Notes under the pieces: model-generated
Told to the model about the DNA's origin: nothing
The model's database searches: none
What the model saw: the letters and a program-made list of their open reading frames with translations, nothing else
NCBI GenBank assembly: GCA_035272265.1
Contig: DATEQV010000430.1
Span: forward strand, 1 to 23,504
Reading direction: 5' to 3'
Source: Acidisphaera sp035272265
GTDB taxonomy: Bacteria; Pseudomonadota; Alphaproteobacteria; Acetobacterales; Acetobacteraceae
Length of the DNA: 23,504 bases
Shown: in pieces, positions 6,572-15,494 of the stretch
How positions within the stretch are numbered: position 1 is the stretch's first letter
How the letters are laid out: every line of letters begins with the position of its first letter
Made by a program: the position numbers and the translations under genes

Positions 6572-6691
6572 CGTCCGTTTCTCCCCGCCGCGTTGCGTAC
6601 GCTCAAGGACCGGCGTTCCCGGGTCTGCCTAGACTGCGTCATCGTGTGAACCTGCACGTTCAGAAACCAAGAGGAAGCGGGGCGAGACGCC

Positions 6692-8179
6692 ATGCCAAAT
6701 CGCGAGCGGATGACACCGGTCGACACAGCTTGGCTGCGCATGAACCGGCCAAACAACCCAATGATGATCGTCGGCGTCATGAAGCTGGAAGGGCCGGTCG
6801 ATACCGCCAAGATCGAAGCCTTGATCAGCGAACGCCTGCTGCGCCATTCGCGTTTCCGCCAGTTCGTCGATCGCACCGCCATCGGCTGGTTCTGGACCGA
6901 CGACCCGCATTTCGAACTCGGCCGGCATGTACGCCGCGTCCGCCTGCCTGCCCCTGGCGGCAAGGCGGAGCTGGAGACGTTCGTCGCCGAACTCGCCTCC
7001 CAGCCCCTCGATCCGAACCGGCCGCTCTGGCAGTTCCACCTCGTCGAGGACTACGAGGGCGGCATCGCCGTCGTCAGCCGCATTCACCACGCGATCGCAG
7101 ACGGCATCGCCCTCGTCCGCGTCATGATGTCGATAATGGATGAAGCCAACGCCGCGCACGGCCTGGAGGAGATCCTGGACGGTGGAGAAGGCGGGGTCGA
7201 TGCCGGGCTCGGGCTGGGCAGCCTGGTCGGTTCCCTGTCGAGCGCGGTCGGCCAGAGCATGCGGATGTACGGCTCGATGCTGCGGCTGGCCACCAATCCG
7301 CTGCAGATGTTCGACTACGCGCGCACCGCCTCGGGCTTCGCCAGCGAGTTCGCGTGGCTGCTGTTCATGCCGACGGACACCAAGACGCGGCTGAAAGGCA
7401 CGCCGTCGGGCAACAAGCGCGTCGCCTGGGGCGAGCCGATCCCGTTGTCCGAGGTCAAGGCGGTCGGCCACGCGTTGGGCTGCTCGGTCAACGACGTGGT
7501 GCTCTGCGCCGTTGCCGGCGCCTTGCGTGGCTATCTCGCCTCCAAGGGCGATGCCGTGGACGGCGTTGACATCCGCGCGCTGGTGCCGGTCAACCTGCGC
7601 CCGGCGGACGAGCCGCCGACGCTCGGCAACCGGTTCGGCATCGTCGGCGTACTGCTGCCGGTCGGCATCGCGCATCCGCTGGAGCGGCTGTACGAGGTGC
7701 GGCGGCGCATGGAGGAGCTGAAGAGCTCCTACGAGCCGCCCGCGACGCTGATGCTGATCGCCTCGATGGGATTGGGGCCGAAGCTGCTGCAGGACCAGCT
7801 GTTCGACCTGCTGACCTCGCGGTCCACCGCGGTGATGACGAACGTGCCCGGCCCGCAGCGCCCGCTTCATATCGGCGGCTGCCGGGTGCGCGACGTGATA
7901 TCCTGGGTGCCGCAGTCGTGCGACCTCGGCCTCGGCCTGTCGATTCTGTCGTTCGACGGTACCGTCCAGTTCGGGGTCACGACGGACGCGGCCCTGGTGC
8001 CCGATCCGGACGAGATCGTGAAGCGCTTCCTGTCGGAGTTCGAGGCGATGCTCTACTCCGTGCTGCTCGACGCGAAGTCGCACCCGGCGCAGCCTCAGCT
8101 CGAAAGCGACTCGGCGGCGAAGGCCGCGTCCAGCCGCTCCATCTCGTCGGAAGCGGCGCACGCGCTGGCTTCCGAGTAG
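6692..8179 (+). CDS. Wax ester synthase / acyl-CoA:diacylglycerol acyltransferase (WS/DGAT)
   Basis: A 495-residue bifunctional acyltransferase that transfers acyl groups from acyl-CoA to fatty alcohols (wax esters) or diacylglycerol (triacylglycerol) at the membrane/droplet surface. The N-terminus has the family start MTPVDTAWLRM. The PLW motif is at 111-113, the active site HHAIADG (HHxxxDG) at 132-138 with H133 as the likely catalytic base, the ND motif (SVNDVVL) at 267-268, and NVPGPQ at 384-389. All key motifs are intact. The last 28 residues (LESDSAAKAASSRS...) are Ala/Ser-rich and are encoded opposite the 3' end of the TPR-like gene, an 85-bp convergent overlap, so the stop may have drifted. 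The substrate alcohol is probably made by the reductase at 10832-12817. Confidence 0.95.
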   Translation: MPNRERMTPVDTAWLRMNRPNNPMMIVGVMKLEGPVDTAKIEALISERLLRHSRFRQFVDRTAIGWFWTDDPHFELGRHVRRVRLPAPGGKAELETFVAELASQPLDPNRPLWQFHLVEDYEGGIAVVSRIHHAIADGIALVRVMMSIMDEANAAHGLEEILDGGEGGVDAGLGLGSLVGSLSSAVGQSMRMYGSMLRLATNPLQMFDYARTASGFASEFAWLLFMPTDTKTRLKGTPSGNKRVAWGEPIPLSEVKAVGHALGCSVNDVVLCAVAGALRGYLASKGDAVDGVDIRALVPVNLRPADEPPTLGNRFGIVGVLLPVGIAHPLERLYEVRRRMEELKSSYEPPATLMLIASMGLGPKLLQDQLFDLLTSRSTAVMTNVPGPQRPLHIGGCRVRDVISWVPQSCDLGLGLSILSFDGTVQFGVTTDAALVPDPDEIVKRFLSEFEAMLYSVLLDAKSHPAQPQLESDSAAKAASSRSISSEAAHALASE

Positions 8180-8928
8180 AGCTGCTTGGCCTCGGCGAGG
8201 CGCTCGCGGCCGAACAGCCGCACCAGCCCTTGCGCGTACTCGATGCGCGCAATGGCCGAGTGCGGGATCAGCCGCATCGCCTCGGTGTAGTGGTGCAACG
8301 CCGCCTCGCGGCTGGCGCCGTAGGTCAGGCGCGCGAGCAGCGCGCCGACCTTGGCGACGATCTCGGCGTGGAAGGCACCGAACGCGATGTGTGCCTCGGC
8401 ATGGTTCGGCGCGAGGGCGAGCGCGCGTTCGAGGCCGTGGCGCACCTTGCCGGCCAGCCCCTCGGCCAGCGCGCGGGTGATCGAGATCGCCTGGCTGTAG
8501 CGGCCGACCGCCTGCGCATGGAAGTACCATGCGTTCGCCAGATCGGGCGCGGCGGCCTGCAACGTCTCGGCGCGCCTGGTCGTCGCGACCAGCATTGCCA
8601 GCTTCCGCTCCTCGTCCTGCTCGATATAGGTCGCCTGGATGTTGGCAGCCTTGTTGGCGGCGTTGTAGCCGAGCAGCCCCAGTTCGGTGCCGAGCGTGGT
8701 CGCCTCGGCGAAGTCGCCGCGGTGATAGGCGCGCCATGCCTGCTGGAGCGCGGCGGAAGCTGCGTCGGGTGCCAGTTTGGCGGCAAGCGCCGGATGGGCG
8801 GCGGTGATCTGCTCCACCCAGGCGGCATCGGGAAACGGCTCGCAGTCGCCCTGGTGCAGCCGCGGCCAGAGCTTTGCCAGCGCGTCGGGGGCGTAGTCGA
8901 ACGCGCGCGACACCGTTTGCTGCGTCAT
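8095..8928 (-). CDS. TPR-like helical-repeat protein coupled to the patatin gene
   Basis: A 277-residue cytoplasmic protein made of helix-turn-helix repeats. The C-terminal half has TPR-like spacing (GLERALALAPNHAEAHIAFGAFHAEI, then ALHHYTEAMRLIPHSAIARIEYAQGLVRLFG, then RLAEAKQLYSEASAC), somewhat like RMD/TPR family proteins. The frame is open further upstream, but ATG 8928-8926 is the start: AGGAG lies six bases before it and it overlaps the patatin stop as ATGA. It is thus the last gene of a phasin-patatin-TPR run and is translationally coupled to the lipase. A scaffolding or regulatory role for the patatin or the lipid granule is inference; no catalytic motif is seen. Confidence 0.75.
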   Translation of the reverse strand: MTQQTVSRAFDYAPDALAKLWPRLHQGDCEPFPDAAWVEQITAAHPALAAKLAPDAASAALQQAWRAYHRGDFAEATTLGTELGLLGYNAANKAANIQATYIEQDEERKLAMLVATTRRAETLQAAAPDLANAWYFHAQAVGRYSQAISITRALAEGLAGKVRHGLERALALAPNHAEAHIAFGAFHAEIVAKVGALLARLTYGASREAALHHYTEAMRLIPHSAIARIEYAQGLVRLFGRERLAEAKQLYSEASACAASDEMERLDAAFAAESLSS

Positions 8929-10160
8929 GGCGGGCTCCTGTCTGTTCCGCTCGGGCGGGAAGGCGCGAGCGCCGCTTGCAAGCGGGCGAGCGCGCGGTCG
9001 ATCTCCGCCAGCACCGAAGACACCGGATTGCCGGACGTGCGCGGCGGGGCCGCTGCACGCAACGTGCGGGTCTCGTCGTCCAGAACCGCACGGTCCAGCC
9101 GGACGCCGTGCCTGGCGAAGATCGGCTCCAGCACCTCGGCGCGGCGGCGCAATTCGGTGCGGGTCTGCTGGTAGGCGTGCTCGCACAGGCGCTGCCGGTC
9201 GGCGTAGCTGAACACGTTGACGAAGAACATCTCGGGGTCGTCGGTCGGCGGCTCGAACAGCACGATGTCGGCGTCGGGATAGTCGACGGCGTAGCGCCCC
9301 ATCGCGGTACGCATGCGCGAGTGGATGATCGCGCGGAAGGTCTGCGACATGACCAGCGGCAGGCCGTAGCCGTCGAGCGGCCCGTGATCCTCGGCCTGTC
9401 GTTCCTTGGCCAGCGCGCGGTCGAATGGCACCAGCGGATTGATGCAGATAAGCAGCTTCACGCCGTCGGCGAGTGCGACCGACGCGTGCAGCGTCTTGTT
9501 CAGCACGCCGTCCACGTAGGTGCGCCCGTTGATCGGAACGGGCGGGTAGTAGCCGGGCAGCGCGGTGCTCGCCTGCACCGCGCGCGAGATCGTCACGTCA
9601 TCGAGGCCCGGCGTACCGAAGGGCACCGAATGGCTGGAGTCGAGATCGGCGGCGACCACGAACAGCTTGTGCGGCAGCTTGCGGAAATCGTTGGTCCGTC
9701 CGGGTGAAGCGAAAAGATGGCTGAGGGCGGCGGCCAGCGGGCCATTGTCGAACATGCCCGTCGGCACGGAACGGAAGACACGCTGGAAGCTTTCCAGGAT
9801 GCCGTGCGAGAACGGCGCCTCCAGCCACTGCATAAACGAGGACACGAACAGCGACGGCAGGGCGAGCGCGCGCCGGAGATACTCGTGCCAGGCGGGCTGA
9901 AGCAGCCGGCCCGGGTCGAACGGGTCCTCGCCCGCTTCGCCGCTGATCATCATCCGATGCAGGGCGCGCGGGCTGATGCCATTGGCAAGGCACGCGGCGA
10001 GCACCGCGCCAGCGCTGACGCCGACATACGCGTCGCAGTCGAGGAGATCGAAGCCGGCCAGCGCCTCTTCCAGCGCGATCAACGCGCCGAGCTCATAGGT
10101 TCCGCCGAGAGGGCCACCGCCAGCCAGCGCAATGCCCCGGCGCGACCGACCCGCGTCCAT
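8925..10160 (-). CDS. Patatin-like phospholipase / lipid acyl hydrolase
   Basis: A 411-residue patatin-domain protein. After the start come the oxyanion-hole loop GGGPLGGTYELG, the nucleophile elbow GVSAG with Ser49, and the DG dyad aspartate D217 (YVDGVLNK), so the Ser-Asp dyad is complete. The region after the dyad (about residues 230-340) is typical of bacterial patatins of the DUF3336-free type; the final 70 residues are charged and helical. I chose ATG 10160-10158 because GGAGG lies six bases upstream; an ATG seven codons earlier lacks one. Expected role: hydrolysis of acyl esters from phospholipids or stored neutral lipid. It follows the phasin gene by 72 bases and overlaps the TPR gene start (ATGA), so the three are probably one transcript. 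Confidence 0.9.
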   Translation of the reverse strand: MDAGRSRRGIALAGGGPLGGTYELGALIALEEALAGFDLLDCDAYVGVSAGAVLAACLANGISPRALHRMMISGEAGEDPFDPGRLLQPAWHEYLRRALALPSLFVSSFMQWLEAPFSHGILESFQRVFRSVPTGMFDNGPLAAALSHLFASPGRTNDFRKLPHKLFVVAADLDSSHSVPFGTPGLDDVTISRAVQASTALPGYYPPVPINGRTYVDGVLNKTLHASVALADGVKLLICINPLVPFDRALAKERQAEDHGPLDGYGLPLVMSQTFRAIIHSRMRTAMGRYAVDYPDADIVLFEPPTDDPEMFFVNVFSYADRQRLCEHAYQQTRTELRRRAEVLEPIFARHGVRLDRAVLDDETRTLRAAAPPRTSGNPVSSVLAEIDRALARLQAALAPSRPSGTDRSPP

Positions 10161-10232
10161 CGTTTCCTCCCGTGTCATCACCGGGCCGGCAGTCGGCGTC
10201 GCATCGCCTACCGCCGGCTACCCTCGTGGCCC

Positions 10233-10667
10233 TTAGGCCTTCTCGGTCGCCTTCTCGCGCGCCGCGGTCTTGGCCGGCGGCTGTTCGGTCAGCGCGGCCA
10301 ACTTGTCGACCACCTCGGTCAGCTTGGCGACACGCTCGGCGAGCGTGTCGATGTCGCGCTTGGTCGGCACGTTCAGCGTCGCGAGCGCGCGCGCCACCCG
10401 GCCTTCGAACACCTGCTCCAGCTTCTCCCAGCCCTCGCTGGTCCTGGCGGTGATCGATTCCATCTGCTTGCCCGCGACGTCGCGGGCGCGCTTCTGCAGC
10501 TTCTCGCCATCTTTCACCAGGGCCTCGAACATCTTGACGCCCTCTTCCTGGGCCTTGGCGAAGGCCCCGAGGCCGGCGAGCCAGATCTGGTTGGCGGACT
10601 CCATGATCGTCTTTGCCAACTGGCCGTCCGATGCCTCCTCGGCCATCTCTTCGAGCTTCTTCGCCAT
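10233..10667 (-). CDS. Phasin-like granule-associated protein (PhaF/PhaI type)
   Basis: A 144-residue amphipathic protein. The N-terminal part ANQIWLAGLGAFAKAQEEGVKMFEALVKDGEKLQ (about residues 25-60) is the signature of the polyhydroxyalkanoate granule-associated family. The middle is a long helix, and LNVPTKRDIDTLAERVAKLTEVVDKLAAL (about 98-126) is the heptad-repeat coiled coil used for oligomerisation; the tail PPAKTAAREKATEKA is Ala/Lys-rich, like a short PhaF-type basic tail. CGGAGG lies six bases before the ATG. No PHA synthase or depolymerase is in the window, and the neighbours are wax ester genes, so I infer that it coats neutral-lipid inclusions here. A PHA role elsewhere in the genome remains possible. 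Confidence 0.88.
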   Translation of the reverse strand: MAKKLEEMAEEASDGQLAKTIMESANQIWLAGLGAFAKAQEEGVKMFEALVKDGEKLQKRARDVAGKQMESITARTSEGWEKLEQVFEGRVARALATLNVPTKRDIDTLAERVAKLTEVVDKLAALTEQPPAKTAAREKATEKA

Positions 10668-10831
10668 CTCGGCCTCCGGGATGTGTCTGAGGCTGCGATC
10701 ATGCGCACGGGGGCCGAAAAGCGGCGATGAGCTAGATCAAGTGCCCCGGACGCGCCGTCGCCTACCTGTTGGGCGAAGAGGACGGCCGGCGTCGCGCGTT
10801 GCGGCAAGAGGGGGGCCGCGAGAGGGGAGCG

Positions 10832-12817
10832 ATGATCTACTTCGTCACAGGTGCAAGCGGCTTCATCGGCAAGCGGCTGGTCCGCCGACTGCTGTCGCGT
10901 CCAGAATCGGTCATCTATTTCCTGACGCTCGATGCGTCCGACGAGGCGGTCGCGCGGCTGCGCGAGTTCTGGCAAGTGGGCGCCACGCGGGCAATTGCGG
11001 TCGCAGGCGACCTGACGAAACCGCGCATGGGCCTGGACGACGCGACGTTGCGGGCGCTGGAAGGCCGCGTCGACCACTTCTTCCACCTCGCGGCGATCTA
11101 CGACCTGACGGCCGATCCGAAGGCGGTGATGGCGGCCAATGTCGGCGGCACGCGCAACGCGGTGGAGGTCGCCGGGCTGATCGGCGCGCGGCGCTTCCAC
11201 CTGACCAGCTCGATCGCCGCCGCCGGCCTGTACAAAGGCGTCTTCCGCGAGGACATGTTCGAGGAAGCCACCCACCTCGAACACCCCTATTTCGCCAGCA
11301 AGCACGAAAGCGAGGCGATCGTCCGCCGCGACTGTACGGTGCCGTGGCGGATCTACCGGCCGGGCTCGGTCGTCGGCGACAGCACAACCGGCGAGATCGA
11401 CAAGATCGACGGGCCGTACTACTTCTTCAAGCTGATCCAGCAGATGCGCAACCTGCTGCCGTCCTGGATGCCCATGCTCGGCATCGAAGGCGGACGCATC
11501 AACATCGTCCCCGTCGATTTTGTCGTCGCCGCGTTCGACCACCTGGCGCATGTCGACGGGCAGGACGGCAAATGCTTCCACCTGACCGATCCGTCGCCGC
11601 TGCGCGTGGGCGAGGTGCTGAACCTGTTCGCACGCGCCGCGCACGCGCCGGAGATGAAGCTGCGGGTCAACGCCGCGCTGCTGAACATGATCCCGATGGG
11701 GTTCATGCGCACGCTGCTGGCGTTGACGCCGGTGCGGCGCATCCGCGGGCTGGCGATCGACCAGCTCGGCCTGCCGGACGGCATCCTGAACTTCATCAAC
11801 TACCCCACGCGCTTCGACTGCCGCGACGCGCAGCGGCTGCTGGAGCCGGCGGGCATCACAGTGCCGCCGCTGGAGAGCTACGCCTGGCGGCTGTGGGACT
11901 ACTGGGAGCGGCACCTCGATCCCGACCTGTTCATCGACCGCTCGCTGCAGGGTCGCGTCTCGGGGCGCGTGGTGCTGGTCACCGGCGGCTCGGCGGGCAT
12001 CGGGCGCGCGGCGGCGCAGCGGCTGGCGCGCGCCGGTGCGACCGTGCTGATCGCCGCGCGCGATCCGGTGAAGCTCGCGGAGACGCAGCGCGACGCCGAG
12101 GCCGAGGGCCTGCGGCTGTTCGCCTACGAGGCCGACGTCAGCAACCCGGAGCAGTGCGCGGCGCTGATCGCCGGGGTGCAGGCCGATCACGGCGGCGTCG
12201 ACATCCTGGTCAACAATGCCGGCCACTCGATCCGCCGCGCGATCGACCACTCGTACGACCGGCTGCACGATTTCGAGCGGCTGATGCGGGTGAACTACTT
12301 CGGCGCGGTGCAGCTGACGATGGGCCTGCTGCCCGGCATGGTGCAGCGCCACGGCGGGCACGTGATCAACATCTCCTCGCTCAGCGTGCTGGCGAGTGCG
12401 CCGCGCTTCTCCGCCTATGTCGCGTCGAAAGTCGCCCTGGAAGGGTGGACGCGGTGTGCCGCGGCAGAGTTCCTCGACCGCGGCATCGCGTTCACGACGG
12501 TCAACATGCCGCTGGTGCGCACCGCGATGATCGCGCCCACCGACGCCTACGACAACGTGCCGTTGCTGAGCCCGGAGGATGCGGCGGAGCTGATCGTGCA
12601 GGCGATCGTGCGCCGTCCGGCGCGCGTCGTGACCGGTCTGGGCACGTTTGCCACCGTCGTGCACGAGTACGCGCCGCGCCTGGGACAGATCATCATGAAC
12701 ACGGCCTACCACATGTTCCCGGAATCGGCGGCGTCGAAGGGCGAGACGGGGAAGCGGTCGGCGCCGACGGCCGACCAGCTGGTGATGGCGCAACTGCTGC
12801 GCGGCTTCCACCTGTAG
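10832..12817 (+). CDS. Alcohol-forming fatty acyl-CoA reductase, two reductase domains
   Basis: A 661-residue fusion of two nucleotide-binding reductase domains. Domain 1 (about 1-350) is an extended SDR/male-sterility domain: TGASGFIG at 6-13, S126/S127, Y153 and K157 (YFASK). It also has the FAR-type segments IYRPGSVVGDSTTGEIDKIDG and INIVPVDFVV. Domain 2 (about 375-661) is a classical SDR: TGGSAGIG 384-391, NNAG 461-464, S515/S516, Y529 and K533 (YVASK). Length, domain order and many segments (GVFREDMFEEA, YYFFK, FINYPTRFD, DYWERHLDPDLF) match the Marinobacter FAR Maqu_2220 as I remember it, which reduces acyl-CoA through aldehyde to fatty alcohol with NADPH. Start ATG 10832 follows GAGAGGGGA; the frame extends upstream without a better site. 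It is divergent from the phasin gene and would supply alcohols to the wax ester synthase. Confidence 0.93.
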   Translation: MIYFVTGASGFIGKRLVRRLLSRPESVIYFLTLDASDEAVARLREFWQVGATRAIAVAGDLTKPRMGLDDATLRALEGRVDHFFHLAAIYDLTADPKAVMAANVGGTRNAVEVAGLIGARRFHLTSSIAAAGLYKGVFREDMFEEATHLEHPYFASKHESEAIVRRDCTVPWRIYRPGSVVGDSTTGEIDKIDGPYYFFKLIQQMRNLLPSWMPMLGIEGGRINIVPVDFVVAAFDHLAHVDGQDGKCFHLTDPSPLRVGEVLNLFARAAHAPEMKLRVNAALLNMIPMGFMRTLLALTPVRRIRGLAIDQLGLPDGILNFINYPTRFDCRDAQRLLEPAGITVPPLESYAWRLWDYWERHLDPDLFIDRSLQGRVSGRVVLVTGGSAGIGRAAAQRLARAGATVLIAARDPVKLAETQRDAEAEGLRLFAYEADVSNPEQCAALIAGVQADHGGVDILVNNAGHSIRRAIDHSYDRLHDFERLMRVNYFGAVQLTMGLLPGMVQRHGGHVINISSLSVLASAPRFSAYVASKVALEGWTRCAAAEFLDRGIAFTTVNMPLVRTAMIAPTDAYDNVPLLSPEDAAELIVQAIVRRPARVVTGLGTFATVVHEYAPRLGQIIMNTAYHMFPESAASKGETGKRSAPTADQLVMAQLLRGFHL

Positions 12818-12835
12818 ATGACGGCGACGGCCACG

Positions 12836-13705
12836 CTACAGGCTGCGCGCGGCCTCCGCCTCGAGGACGGCGAGCACGCGGGGCGAGAACAGGAAGGCGA
12901 GATGGCCGAGCACGGGCAGCACCGTCTCCCGCGCGCCGTCCAGGTGTCCGGACTCCTGCGGCACCACCAGCACGTCGAAGCTGCTCCACACCGCGTGGGT
13001 GGGCACCGTCGGCGCGCCGAGGCCGCGCAGCCACCCATTGCCCGGCAGCATTTCACGTGCGTCCTGGCCGATGCCCAGCCGCGCGATTCGCGTGCCGCGG
13101 TGCGGCGTGGCCAAGGTCACGAGCCCCGCGACGCGGCCCGCGCCGTAGCGGCGCAGATAGGCCCGGCACACGAGCCCGCCCATGCTGTGGCCGACCAGCA
13201 GCAGACGCGGAGTGCCGAGCGCCTCGATGCGCCGGTGCAGCGCGTCGGCCAAGGCGTCGATGCCGGCGAACGGGGGTTCGAGGTTGACGGTGCCCGCGTC
13301 GATGCCGCGCCGGCGCAGCCGCCGTCGCAGCCACCACCAGGCCCCGCGGTTGCAGGCGTAACCGTGCACCAGCAGCACGCGGGCCTGCGCCGGCTCGTCG
13401 CCCATCCAGAGCCGCTCGAACGGCTGGATGACGACGAAGGCGGCGAGGAAGGCCAGCACCTCGCCGAAGAAGCCGGCCAGCGCGCGCGGGACGCCCGCCT
13501 GCAGCGCGCGGCGCATGGCGCCGGGGTCGCTTAACGCCAAGGCATAGCGTATGGCGAAGAACACGACGATGCCGACGAACGTGCCGCACATGACGGCGAT
13601 GGAAGCGGCGGCGAAGCCAAGCCCTGCCGCGTCGAGCAGCAGGACCGACACGAACCACCAGAGGGCCGCGGCGGTGAGCACGACGCGCAGCCAGAACGCG
13701 GTCAT
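12836..13705 (-). CDS. Membrane-anchored alpha/beta-hydrolase, probable lipase
   Basis: A 289-residue protein with two N-terminal transmembrane helices (about 5-24 and 28-55) and a third hydrophobic segment at 78-95, followed by an alpha/beta-hydrolase domain. The oxyanion-hole motif VHGYACNRGAW begins at 113, the nucleophile elbow GHSMGG at 172-177 (Ser174), the acid is probably D244 (SSFDVLVVPQES), and the catalytic His is probably H268 (VLGHLAFL). This resembles EstA/LipA-type triacylglycerol lipases. It should act at the inner membrane on acylglycerols or wax esters. It is convergent with the reductase gene (18 bases apart) and divergent from fadD (47 bases between starts), and its own ribosome binding site is weak. 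Confidence 0.85.
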   Translation of the reverse strand: MTAFWLRVVLTAAALWWFVSVLLLDAAGLGFAAASIAVMCGTFVGIVVFFAIRYALALSDPGAMRRALQAGVPRALAGFFGEVLAFLAAFVVIQPFERLWMGDEPAQARVLLVHGYACNRGAWWWLRRRLRRRGIDAGTVNLEPPFAGIDALADALHRRIEALGTPRLLLVGHSMGGLVCRAYLRRYGAGRVAGLVTLATPHRGTRIARLGIGQDAREMLPGNGWLRGLGAPTVPTHAVWSSFDVLVVPQESGHLDGARETVLPVLGHLAFLFSPRVLAVLEAEAARSL

Positions 13706-13752
13706 GCGACGACCGAGCCGGTGAACCGGGGCGACGCGGAGAAGGGACGGGA

Positions 13753-15438
13753 ATGGAACGGATCTGGCTCAAGAGTTACCCGCAGGGCGTGCCGGCCGAG
13801 GCCGACATCCATGCCTTCCGCTCGCTGGTCGAGATGTTCGACCGCTGCGTCGCCGAGTACGGCACCCGCACCGCGTTCATCAGCATGGGCACTCGCCTGA
13901 GCTATCGCGACCTCGATCGCCTGTCGGCGCAGTTCGGCGCCTGGCTGCAGCAGGTGGCCCGGCTGCAGGCGGGCGCGCGCGTAGCGGTGATGATGCCGAA
14001 CCTGCTGCAATACCCGATCTGCGTGTGCGGCACGCTGCGCGCCGGCGGCGTCGTGGTGAACTGCAACCCGCTCTACACGCCGCGCGAGCTCGAACATCAG
14101 CTCATCGACGCCGGGGCCGAGGCGATCGTGGTCGCGGAGACCTGCGCCTGGGCGGTGCAGGAGGTGCTGGCGCGCACCCAGGTGAAGCACGTGATCGTCA
14201 CCAGCGTCGGCGAGATGCTCCACATGCCGCGCGCACTGCTGGTGGACTTCGTCGTGCGACGCGTGCGACGCATGGTGAAGCCGTATCGCATCCCGGGCGC
14301 CAACAGCCTGCGCGGCGCTCTCTCCCGCGGCCGGTCCGCCACGTTCAAGCCCGCCGATCCCAGCCCCGACGACATCGCCTTCCTGCAATACACCGGCGGC
14401 ACGACCGGCGTGCCGAAGGGAGCCATGCTGACGCACGGCAACCTGGTCGCCAACGTCGAGCAGTCCTGCGCGTGGTTCAAGCCGGTGATGCGGCCGGGAC
14501 AGGAGATGGGGCTCACTCCCCTGCCGATGTACCATATCTTCGCGCTGGAGCTGACGTTGCTGTTCTTCCGGATCGGCGCGCCCAATGTGGTGGTCATCGA
14601 TCCGCGCAACCTGCCGGCGCTGATCGCGGAACTGCGCCGCTACAAGATCACCGCCATGGGCGCGGTCAACACCCTGTACAACGCGCTCGCCAACCACCCG
14701 GACCTCGCGAACGTCGATTTCTCGGCGTTGCGTCTCTGCGTCTCCGGCGGCATGGCAACGCACCGGGCGGTGGCGGAACGCTGGCACAAGGTCAGCGGGC
14801 GTCCGATCATCGAGGCGTACGGGCTGACCGAAACCTCGCCCGCGGCGACCTGCAACCGGCTCGACATCGAAGAGTACAGCGGCACCATCGGCCTGCCGCT
14901 GCCGTCCACCCTGGTGGCGATGCGCGACGACGACGGCAAAGACGTGCCGATCGGCGAACGGGGCGAGCTGTGCATAAGCGGACCGCAGGTGATGAAGGGC
15001 TACTGGAACCGCCCGGAGGAGACCGCCAAGACCATGACGCCGGACGGCTTCGTCCGTACCGGCGACATCGCGGTGATGGACGAGCAGGGCTACATCCGCA
15101 TCGTCGACCGCAAGAAGGACATGATCATCGTCTCGGGCTTCAACATCTTCCCGAGCGAGATCGAGCAGGTCGTCTCGATGCTTCCCGGCGTGCTCGATGT
15201 CGGCGCCGTCGGCGTGCCCGACGAAGTTTCGGGCGAGGCGGTGATGATCTTCGTCATCAAGCGCGACCAGAGCCTGACGAAAGCGGCGGTCATCCTGCAC
15301 TGCCGCCAGAACCTGACCGGCTACAAGGTCCCGCGCCACGTCGCCTTCGCCGACGACCTGCCGCGCACCACTGTCGGCAAGATCCTGCGCCGCGCGCTGC
15401 GCGAAATGGCGGCGACCTGGGTCGACCCGGACGCCTGA
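13753..15438 (+). CDS. fadD: Long-chain fatty acyl-CoA ligase
   Basis: A 561-residue AMP-forming acyl-CoA synthetase of FadD length. The P-loop-like YTGGTTGVPKG is at 213-223, the adenine-binding YGLTE at 356-360, the ribose-binding TGD at 436-438, the hinge/FACS region DRKKDMIIVSGFNIFPSEIE at 452-471, and the adenylation lysine is K543 (TVGKILRR). The linker PLPMYHIFALE fits the fatty-acid ligase branch. It activates free fatty acids with ATP and CoA, feeding both the reductase (alcohol) and the wax ester synthase (acyl donor). The start ATG 13753 follows AGAAGGGACGGGA. It is transcribed away from the lipase gene. Confidence 0.92.
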   Translation: MERIWLKSYPQGVPAEADIHAFRSLVEMFDRCVAEYGTRTAFISMGTRLSYRDLDRLSAQFGAWLQQVARLQAGARVAVMMPNLLQYPICVCGTLRAGGVVVNCNPLYTPRELEHQLIDAGAEAIVVAETCAWAVQEVLARTQVKHVIVTSVGEMLHMPRALLVDFVVRRVRRMVKPYRIPGANSLRGALSRGRSATFKPADPSPDDIAFLQYTGGTTGVPKGAMLTHGNLVANVEQSCAWFKPVMRPGQEMGLTPLPMYHIFALELTLLFFRIGAPNVVVIDPRNLPALIAELRRYKITAMGAVNTLYNALANHPDLANVDFSALRLCVSGGMATHRAVAERWHKVSGRPIIEAYGLTETSPAATCNRLDIEEYSGTIGLPLPSTLVAMRDDDGKDVPIGERGELCISGPQVMKGYWNRPEETAKTMTPDGFVRTGDIAVMDEQGYIRIVDRKKDMIIVSGFNIFPSEIEQVVSMLPGVLDVGAVGVPDEVSGEAVMIFVIKRDQSLTKAAVILHCRQNLTGYKVPRHVAFADDLPRTTVGKILRRALREMAATWVDPDA

Positions 15439-15444
15439 TCCGCT

Positions 15445-15489
15445 CGGCTTCAATGTCCTGCCCGGTGCGAAGCCGCCGGGATGATTTTT
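15445..15489 (+). terminator. Possible terminator after fadD
   Basis: CGGCTTC (15445-15451) and GAAGCCG (15469-15475) can pair around a 17-base loop, and a run of five T follows at 15485-15489. It lies between the convergent ends of fadD and the ferritin-like gene. The loop is long and the T-run is nine bases from the stem, so it is a weak candidate. Confidence 0.35.
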
Positions 15490-15494
15490 CCTGA

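Noticed and set aside
6629..9091. An 820-codon open frame on the minus strand across the WS/DGAT and TPR-like genes
   Set aside because: It is Arg/Ala/Gly-rich, has no domain, and is opposite or out of frame to genes with clear motifs; long shadow frames are normal at this GC content.
10233..10667. A polyhydroxyalkanoate locus around the phasin gene
   Set aside because: No PHA synthase, thiolase, reductase or depolymerase is present; all neighbours point to acyl ester lipids instead.
10270..13287. A 1005-codon plus-strand frame through the phasin and reductase genes
   Set aside because: It overlaps the well-supported reductase in another frame and has low-complexity Arg/Pro/Ala composition.
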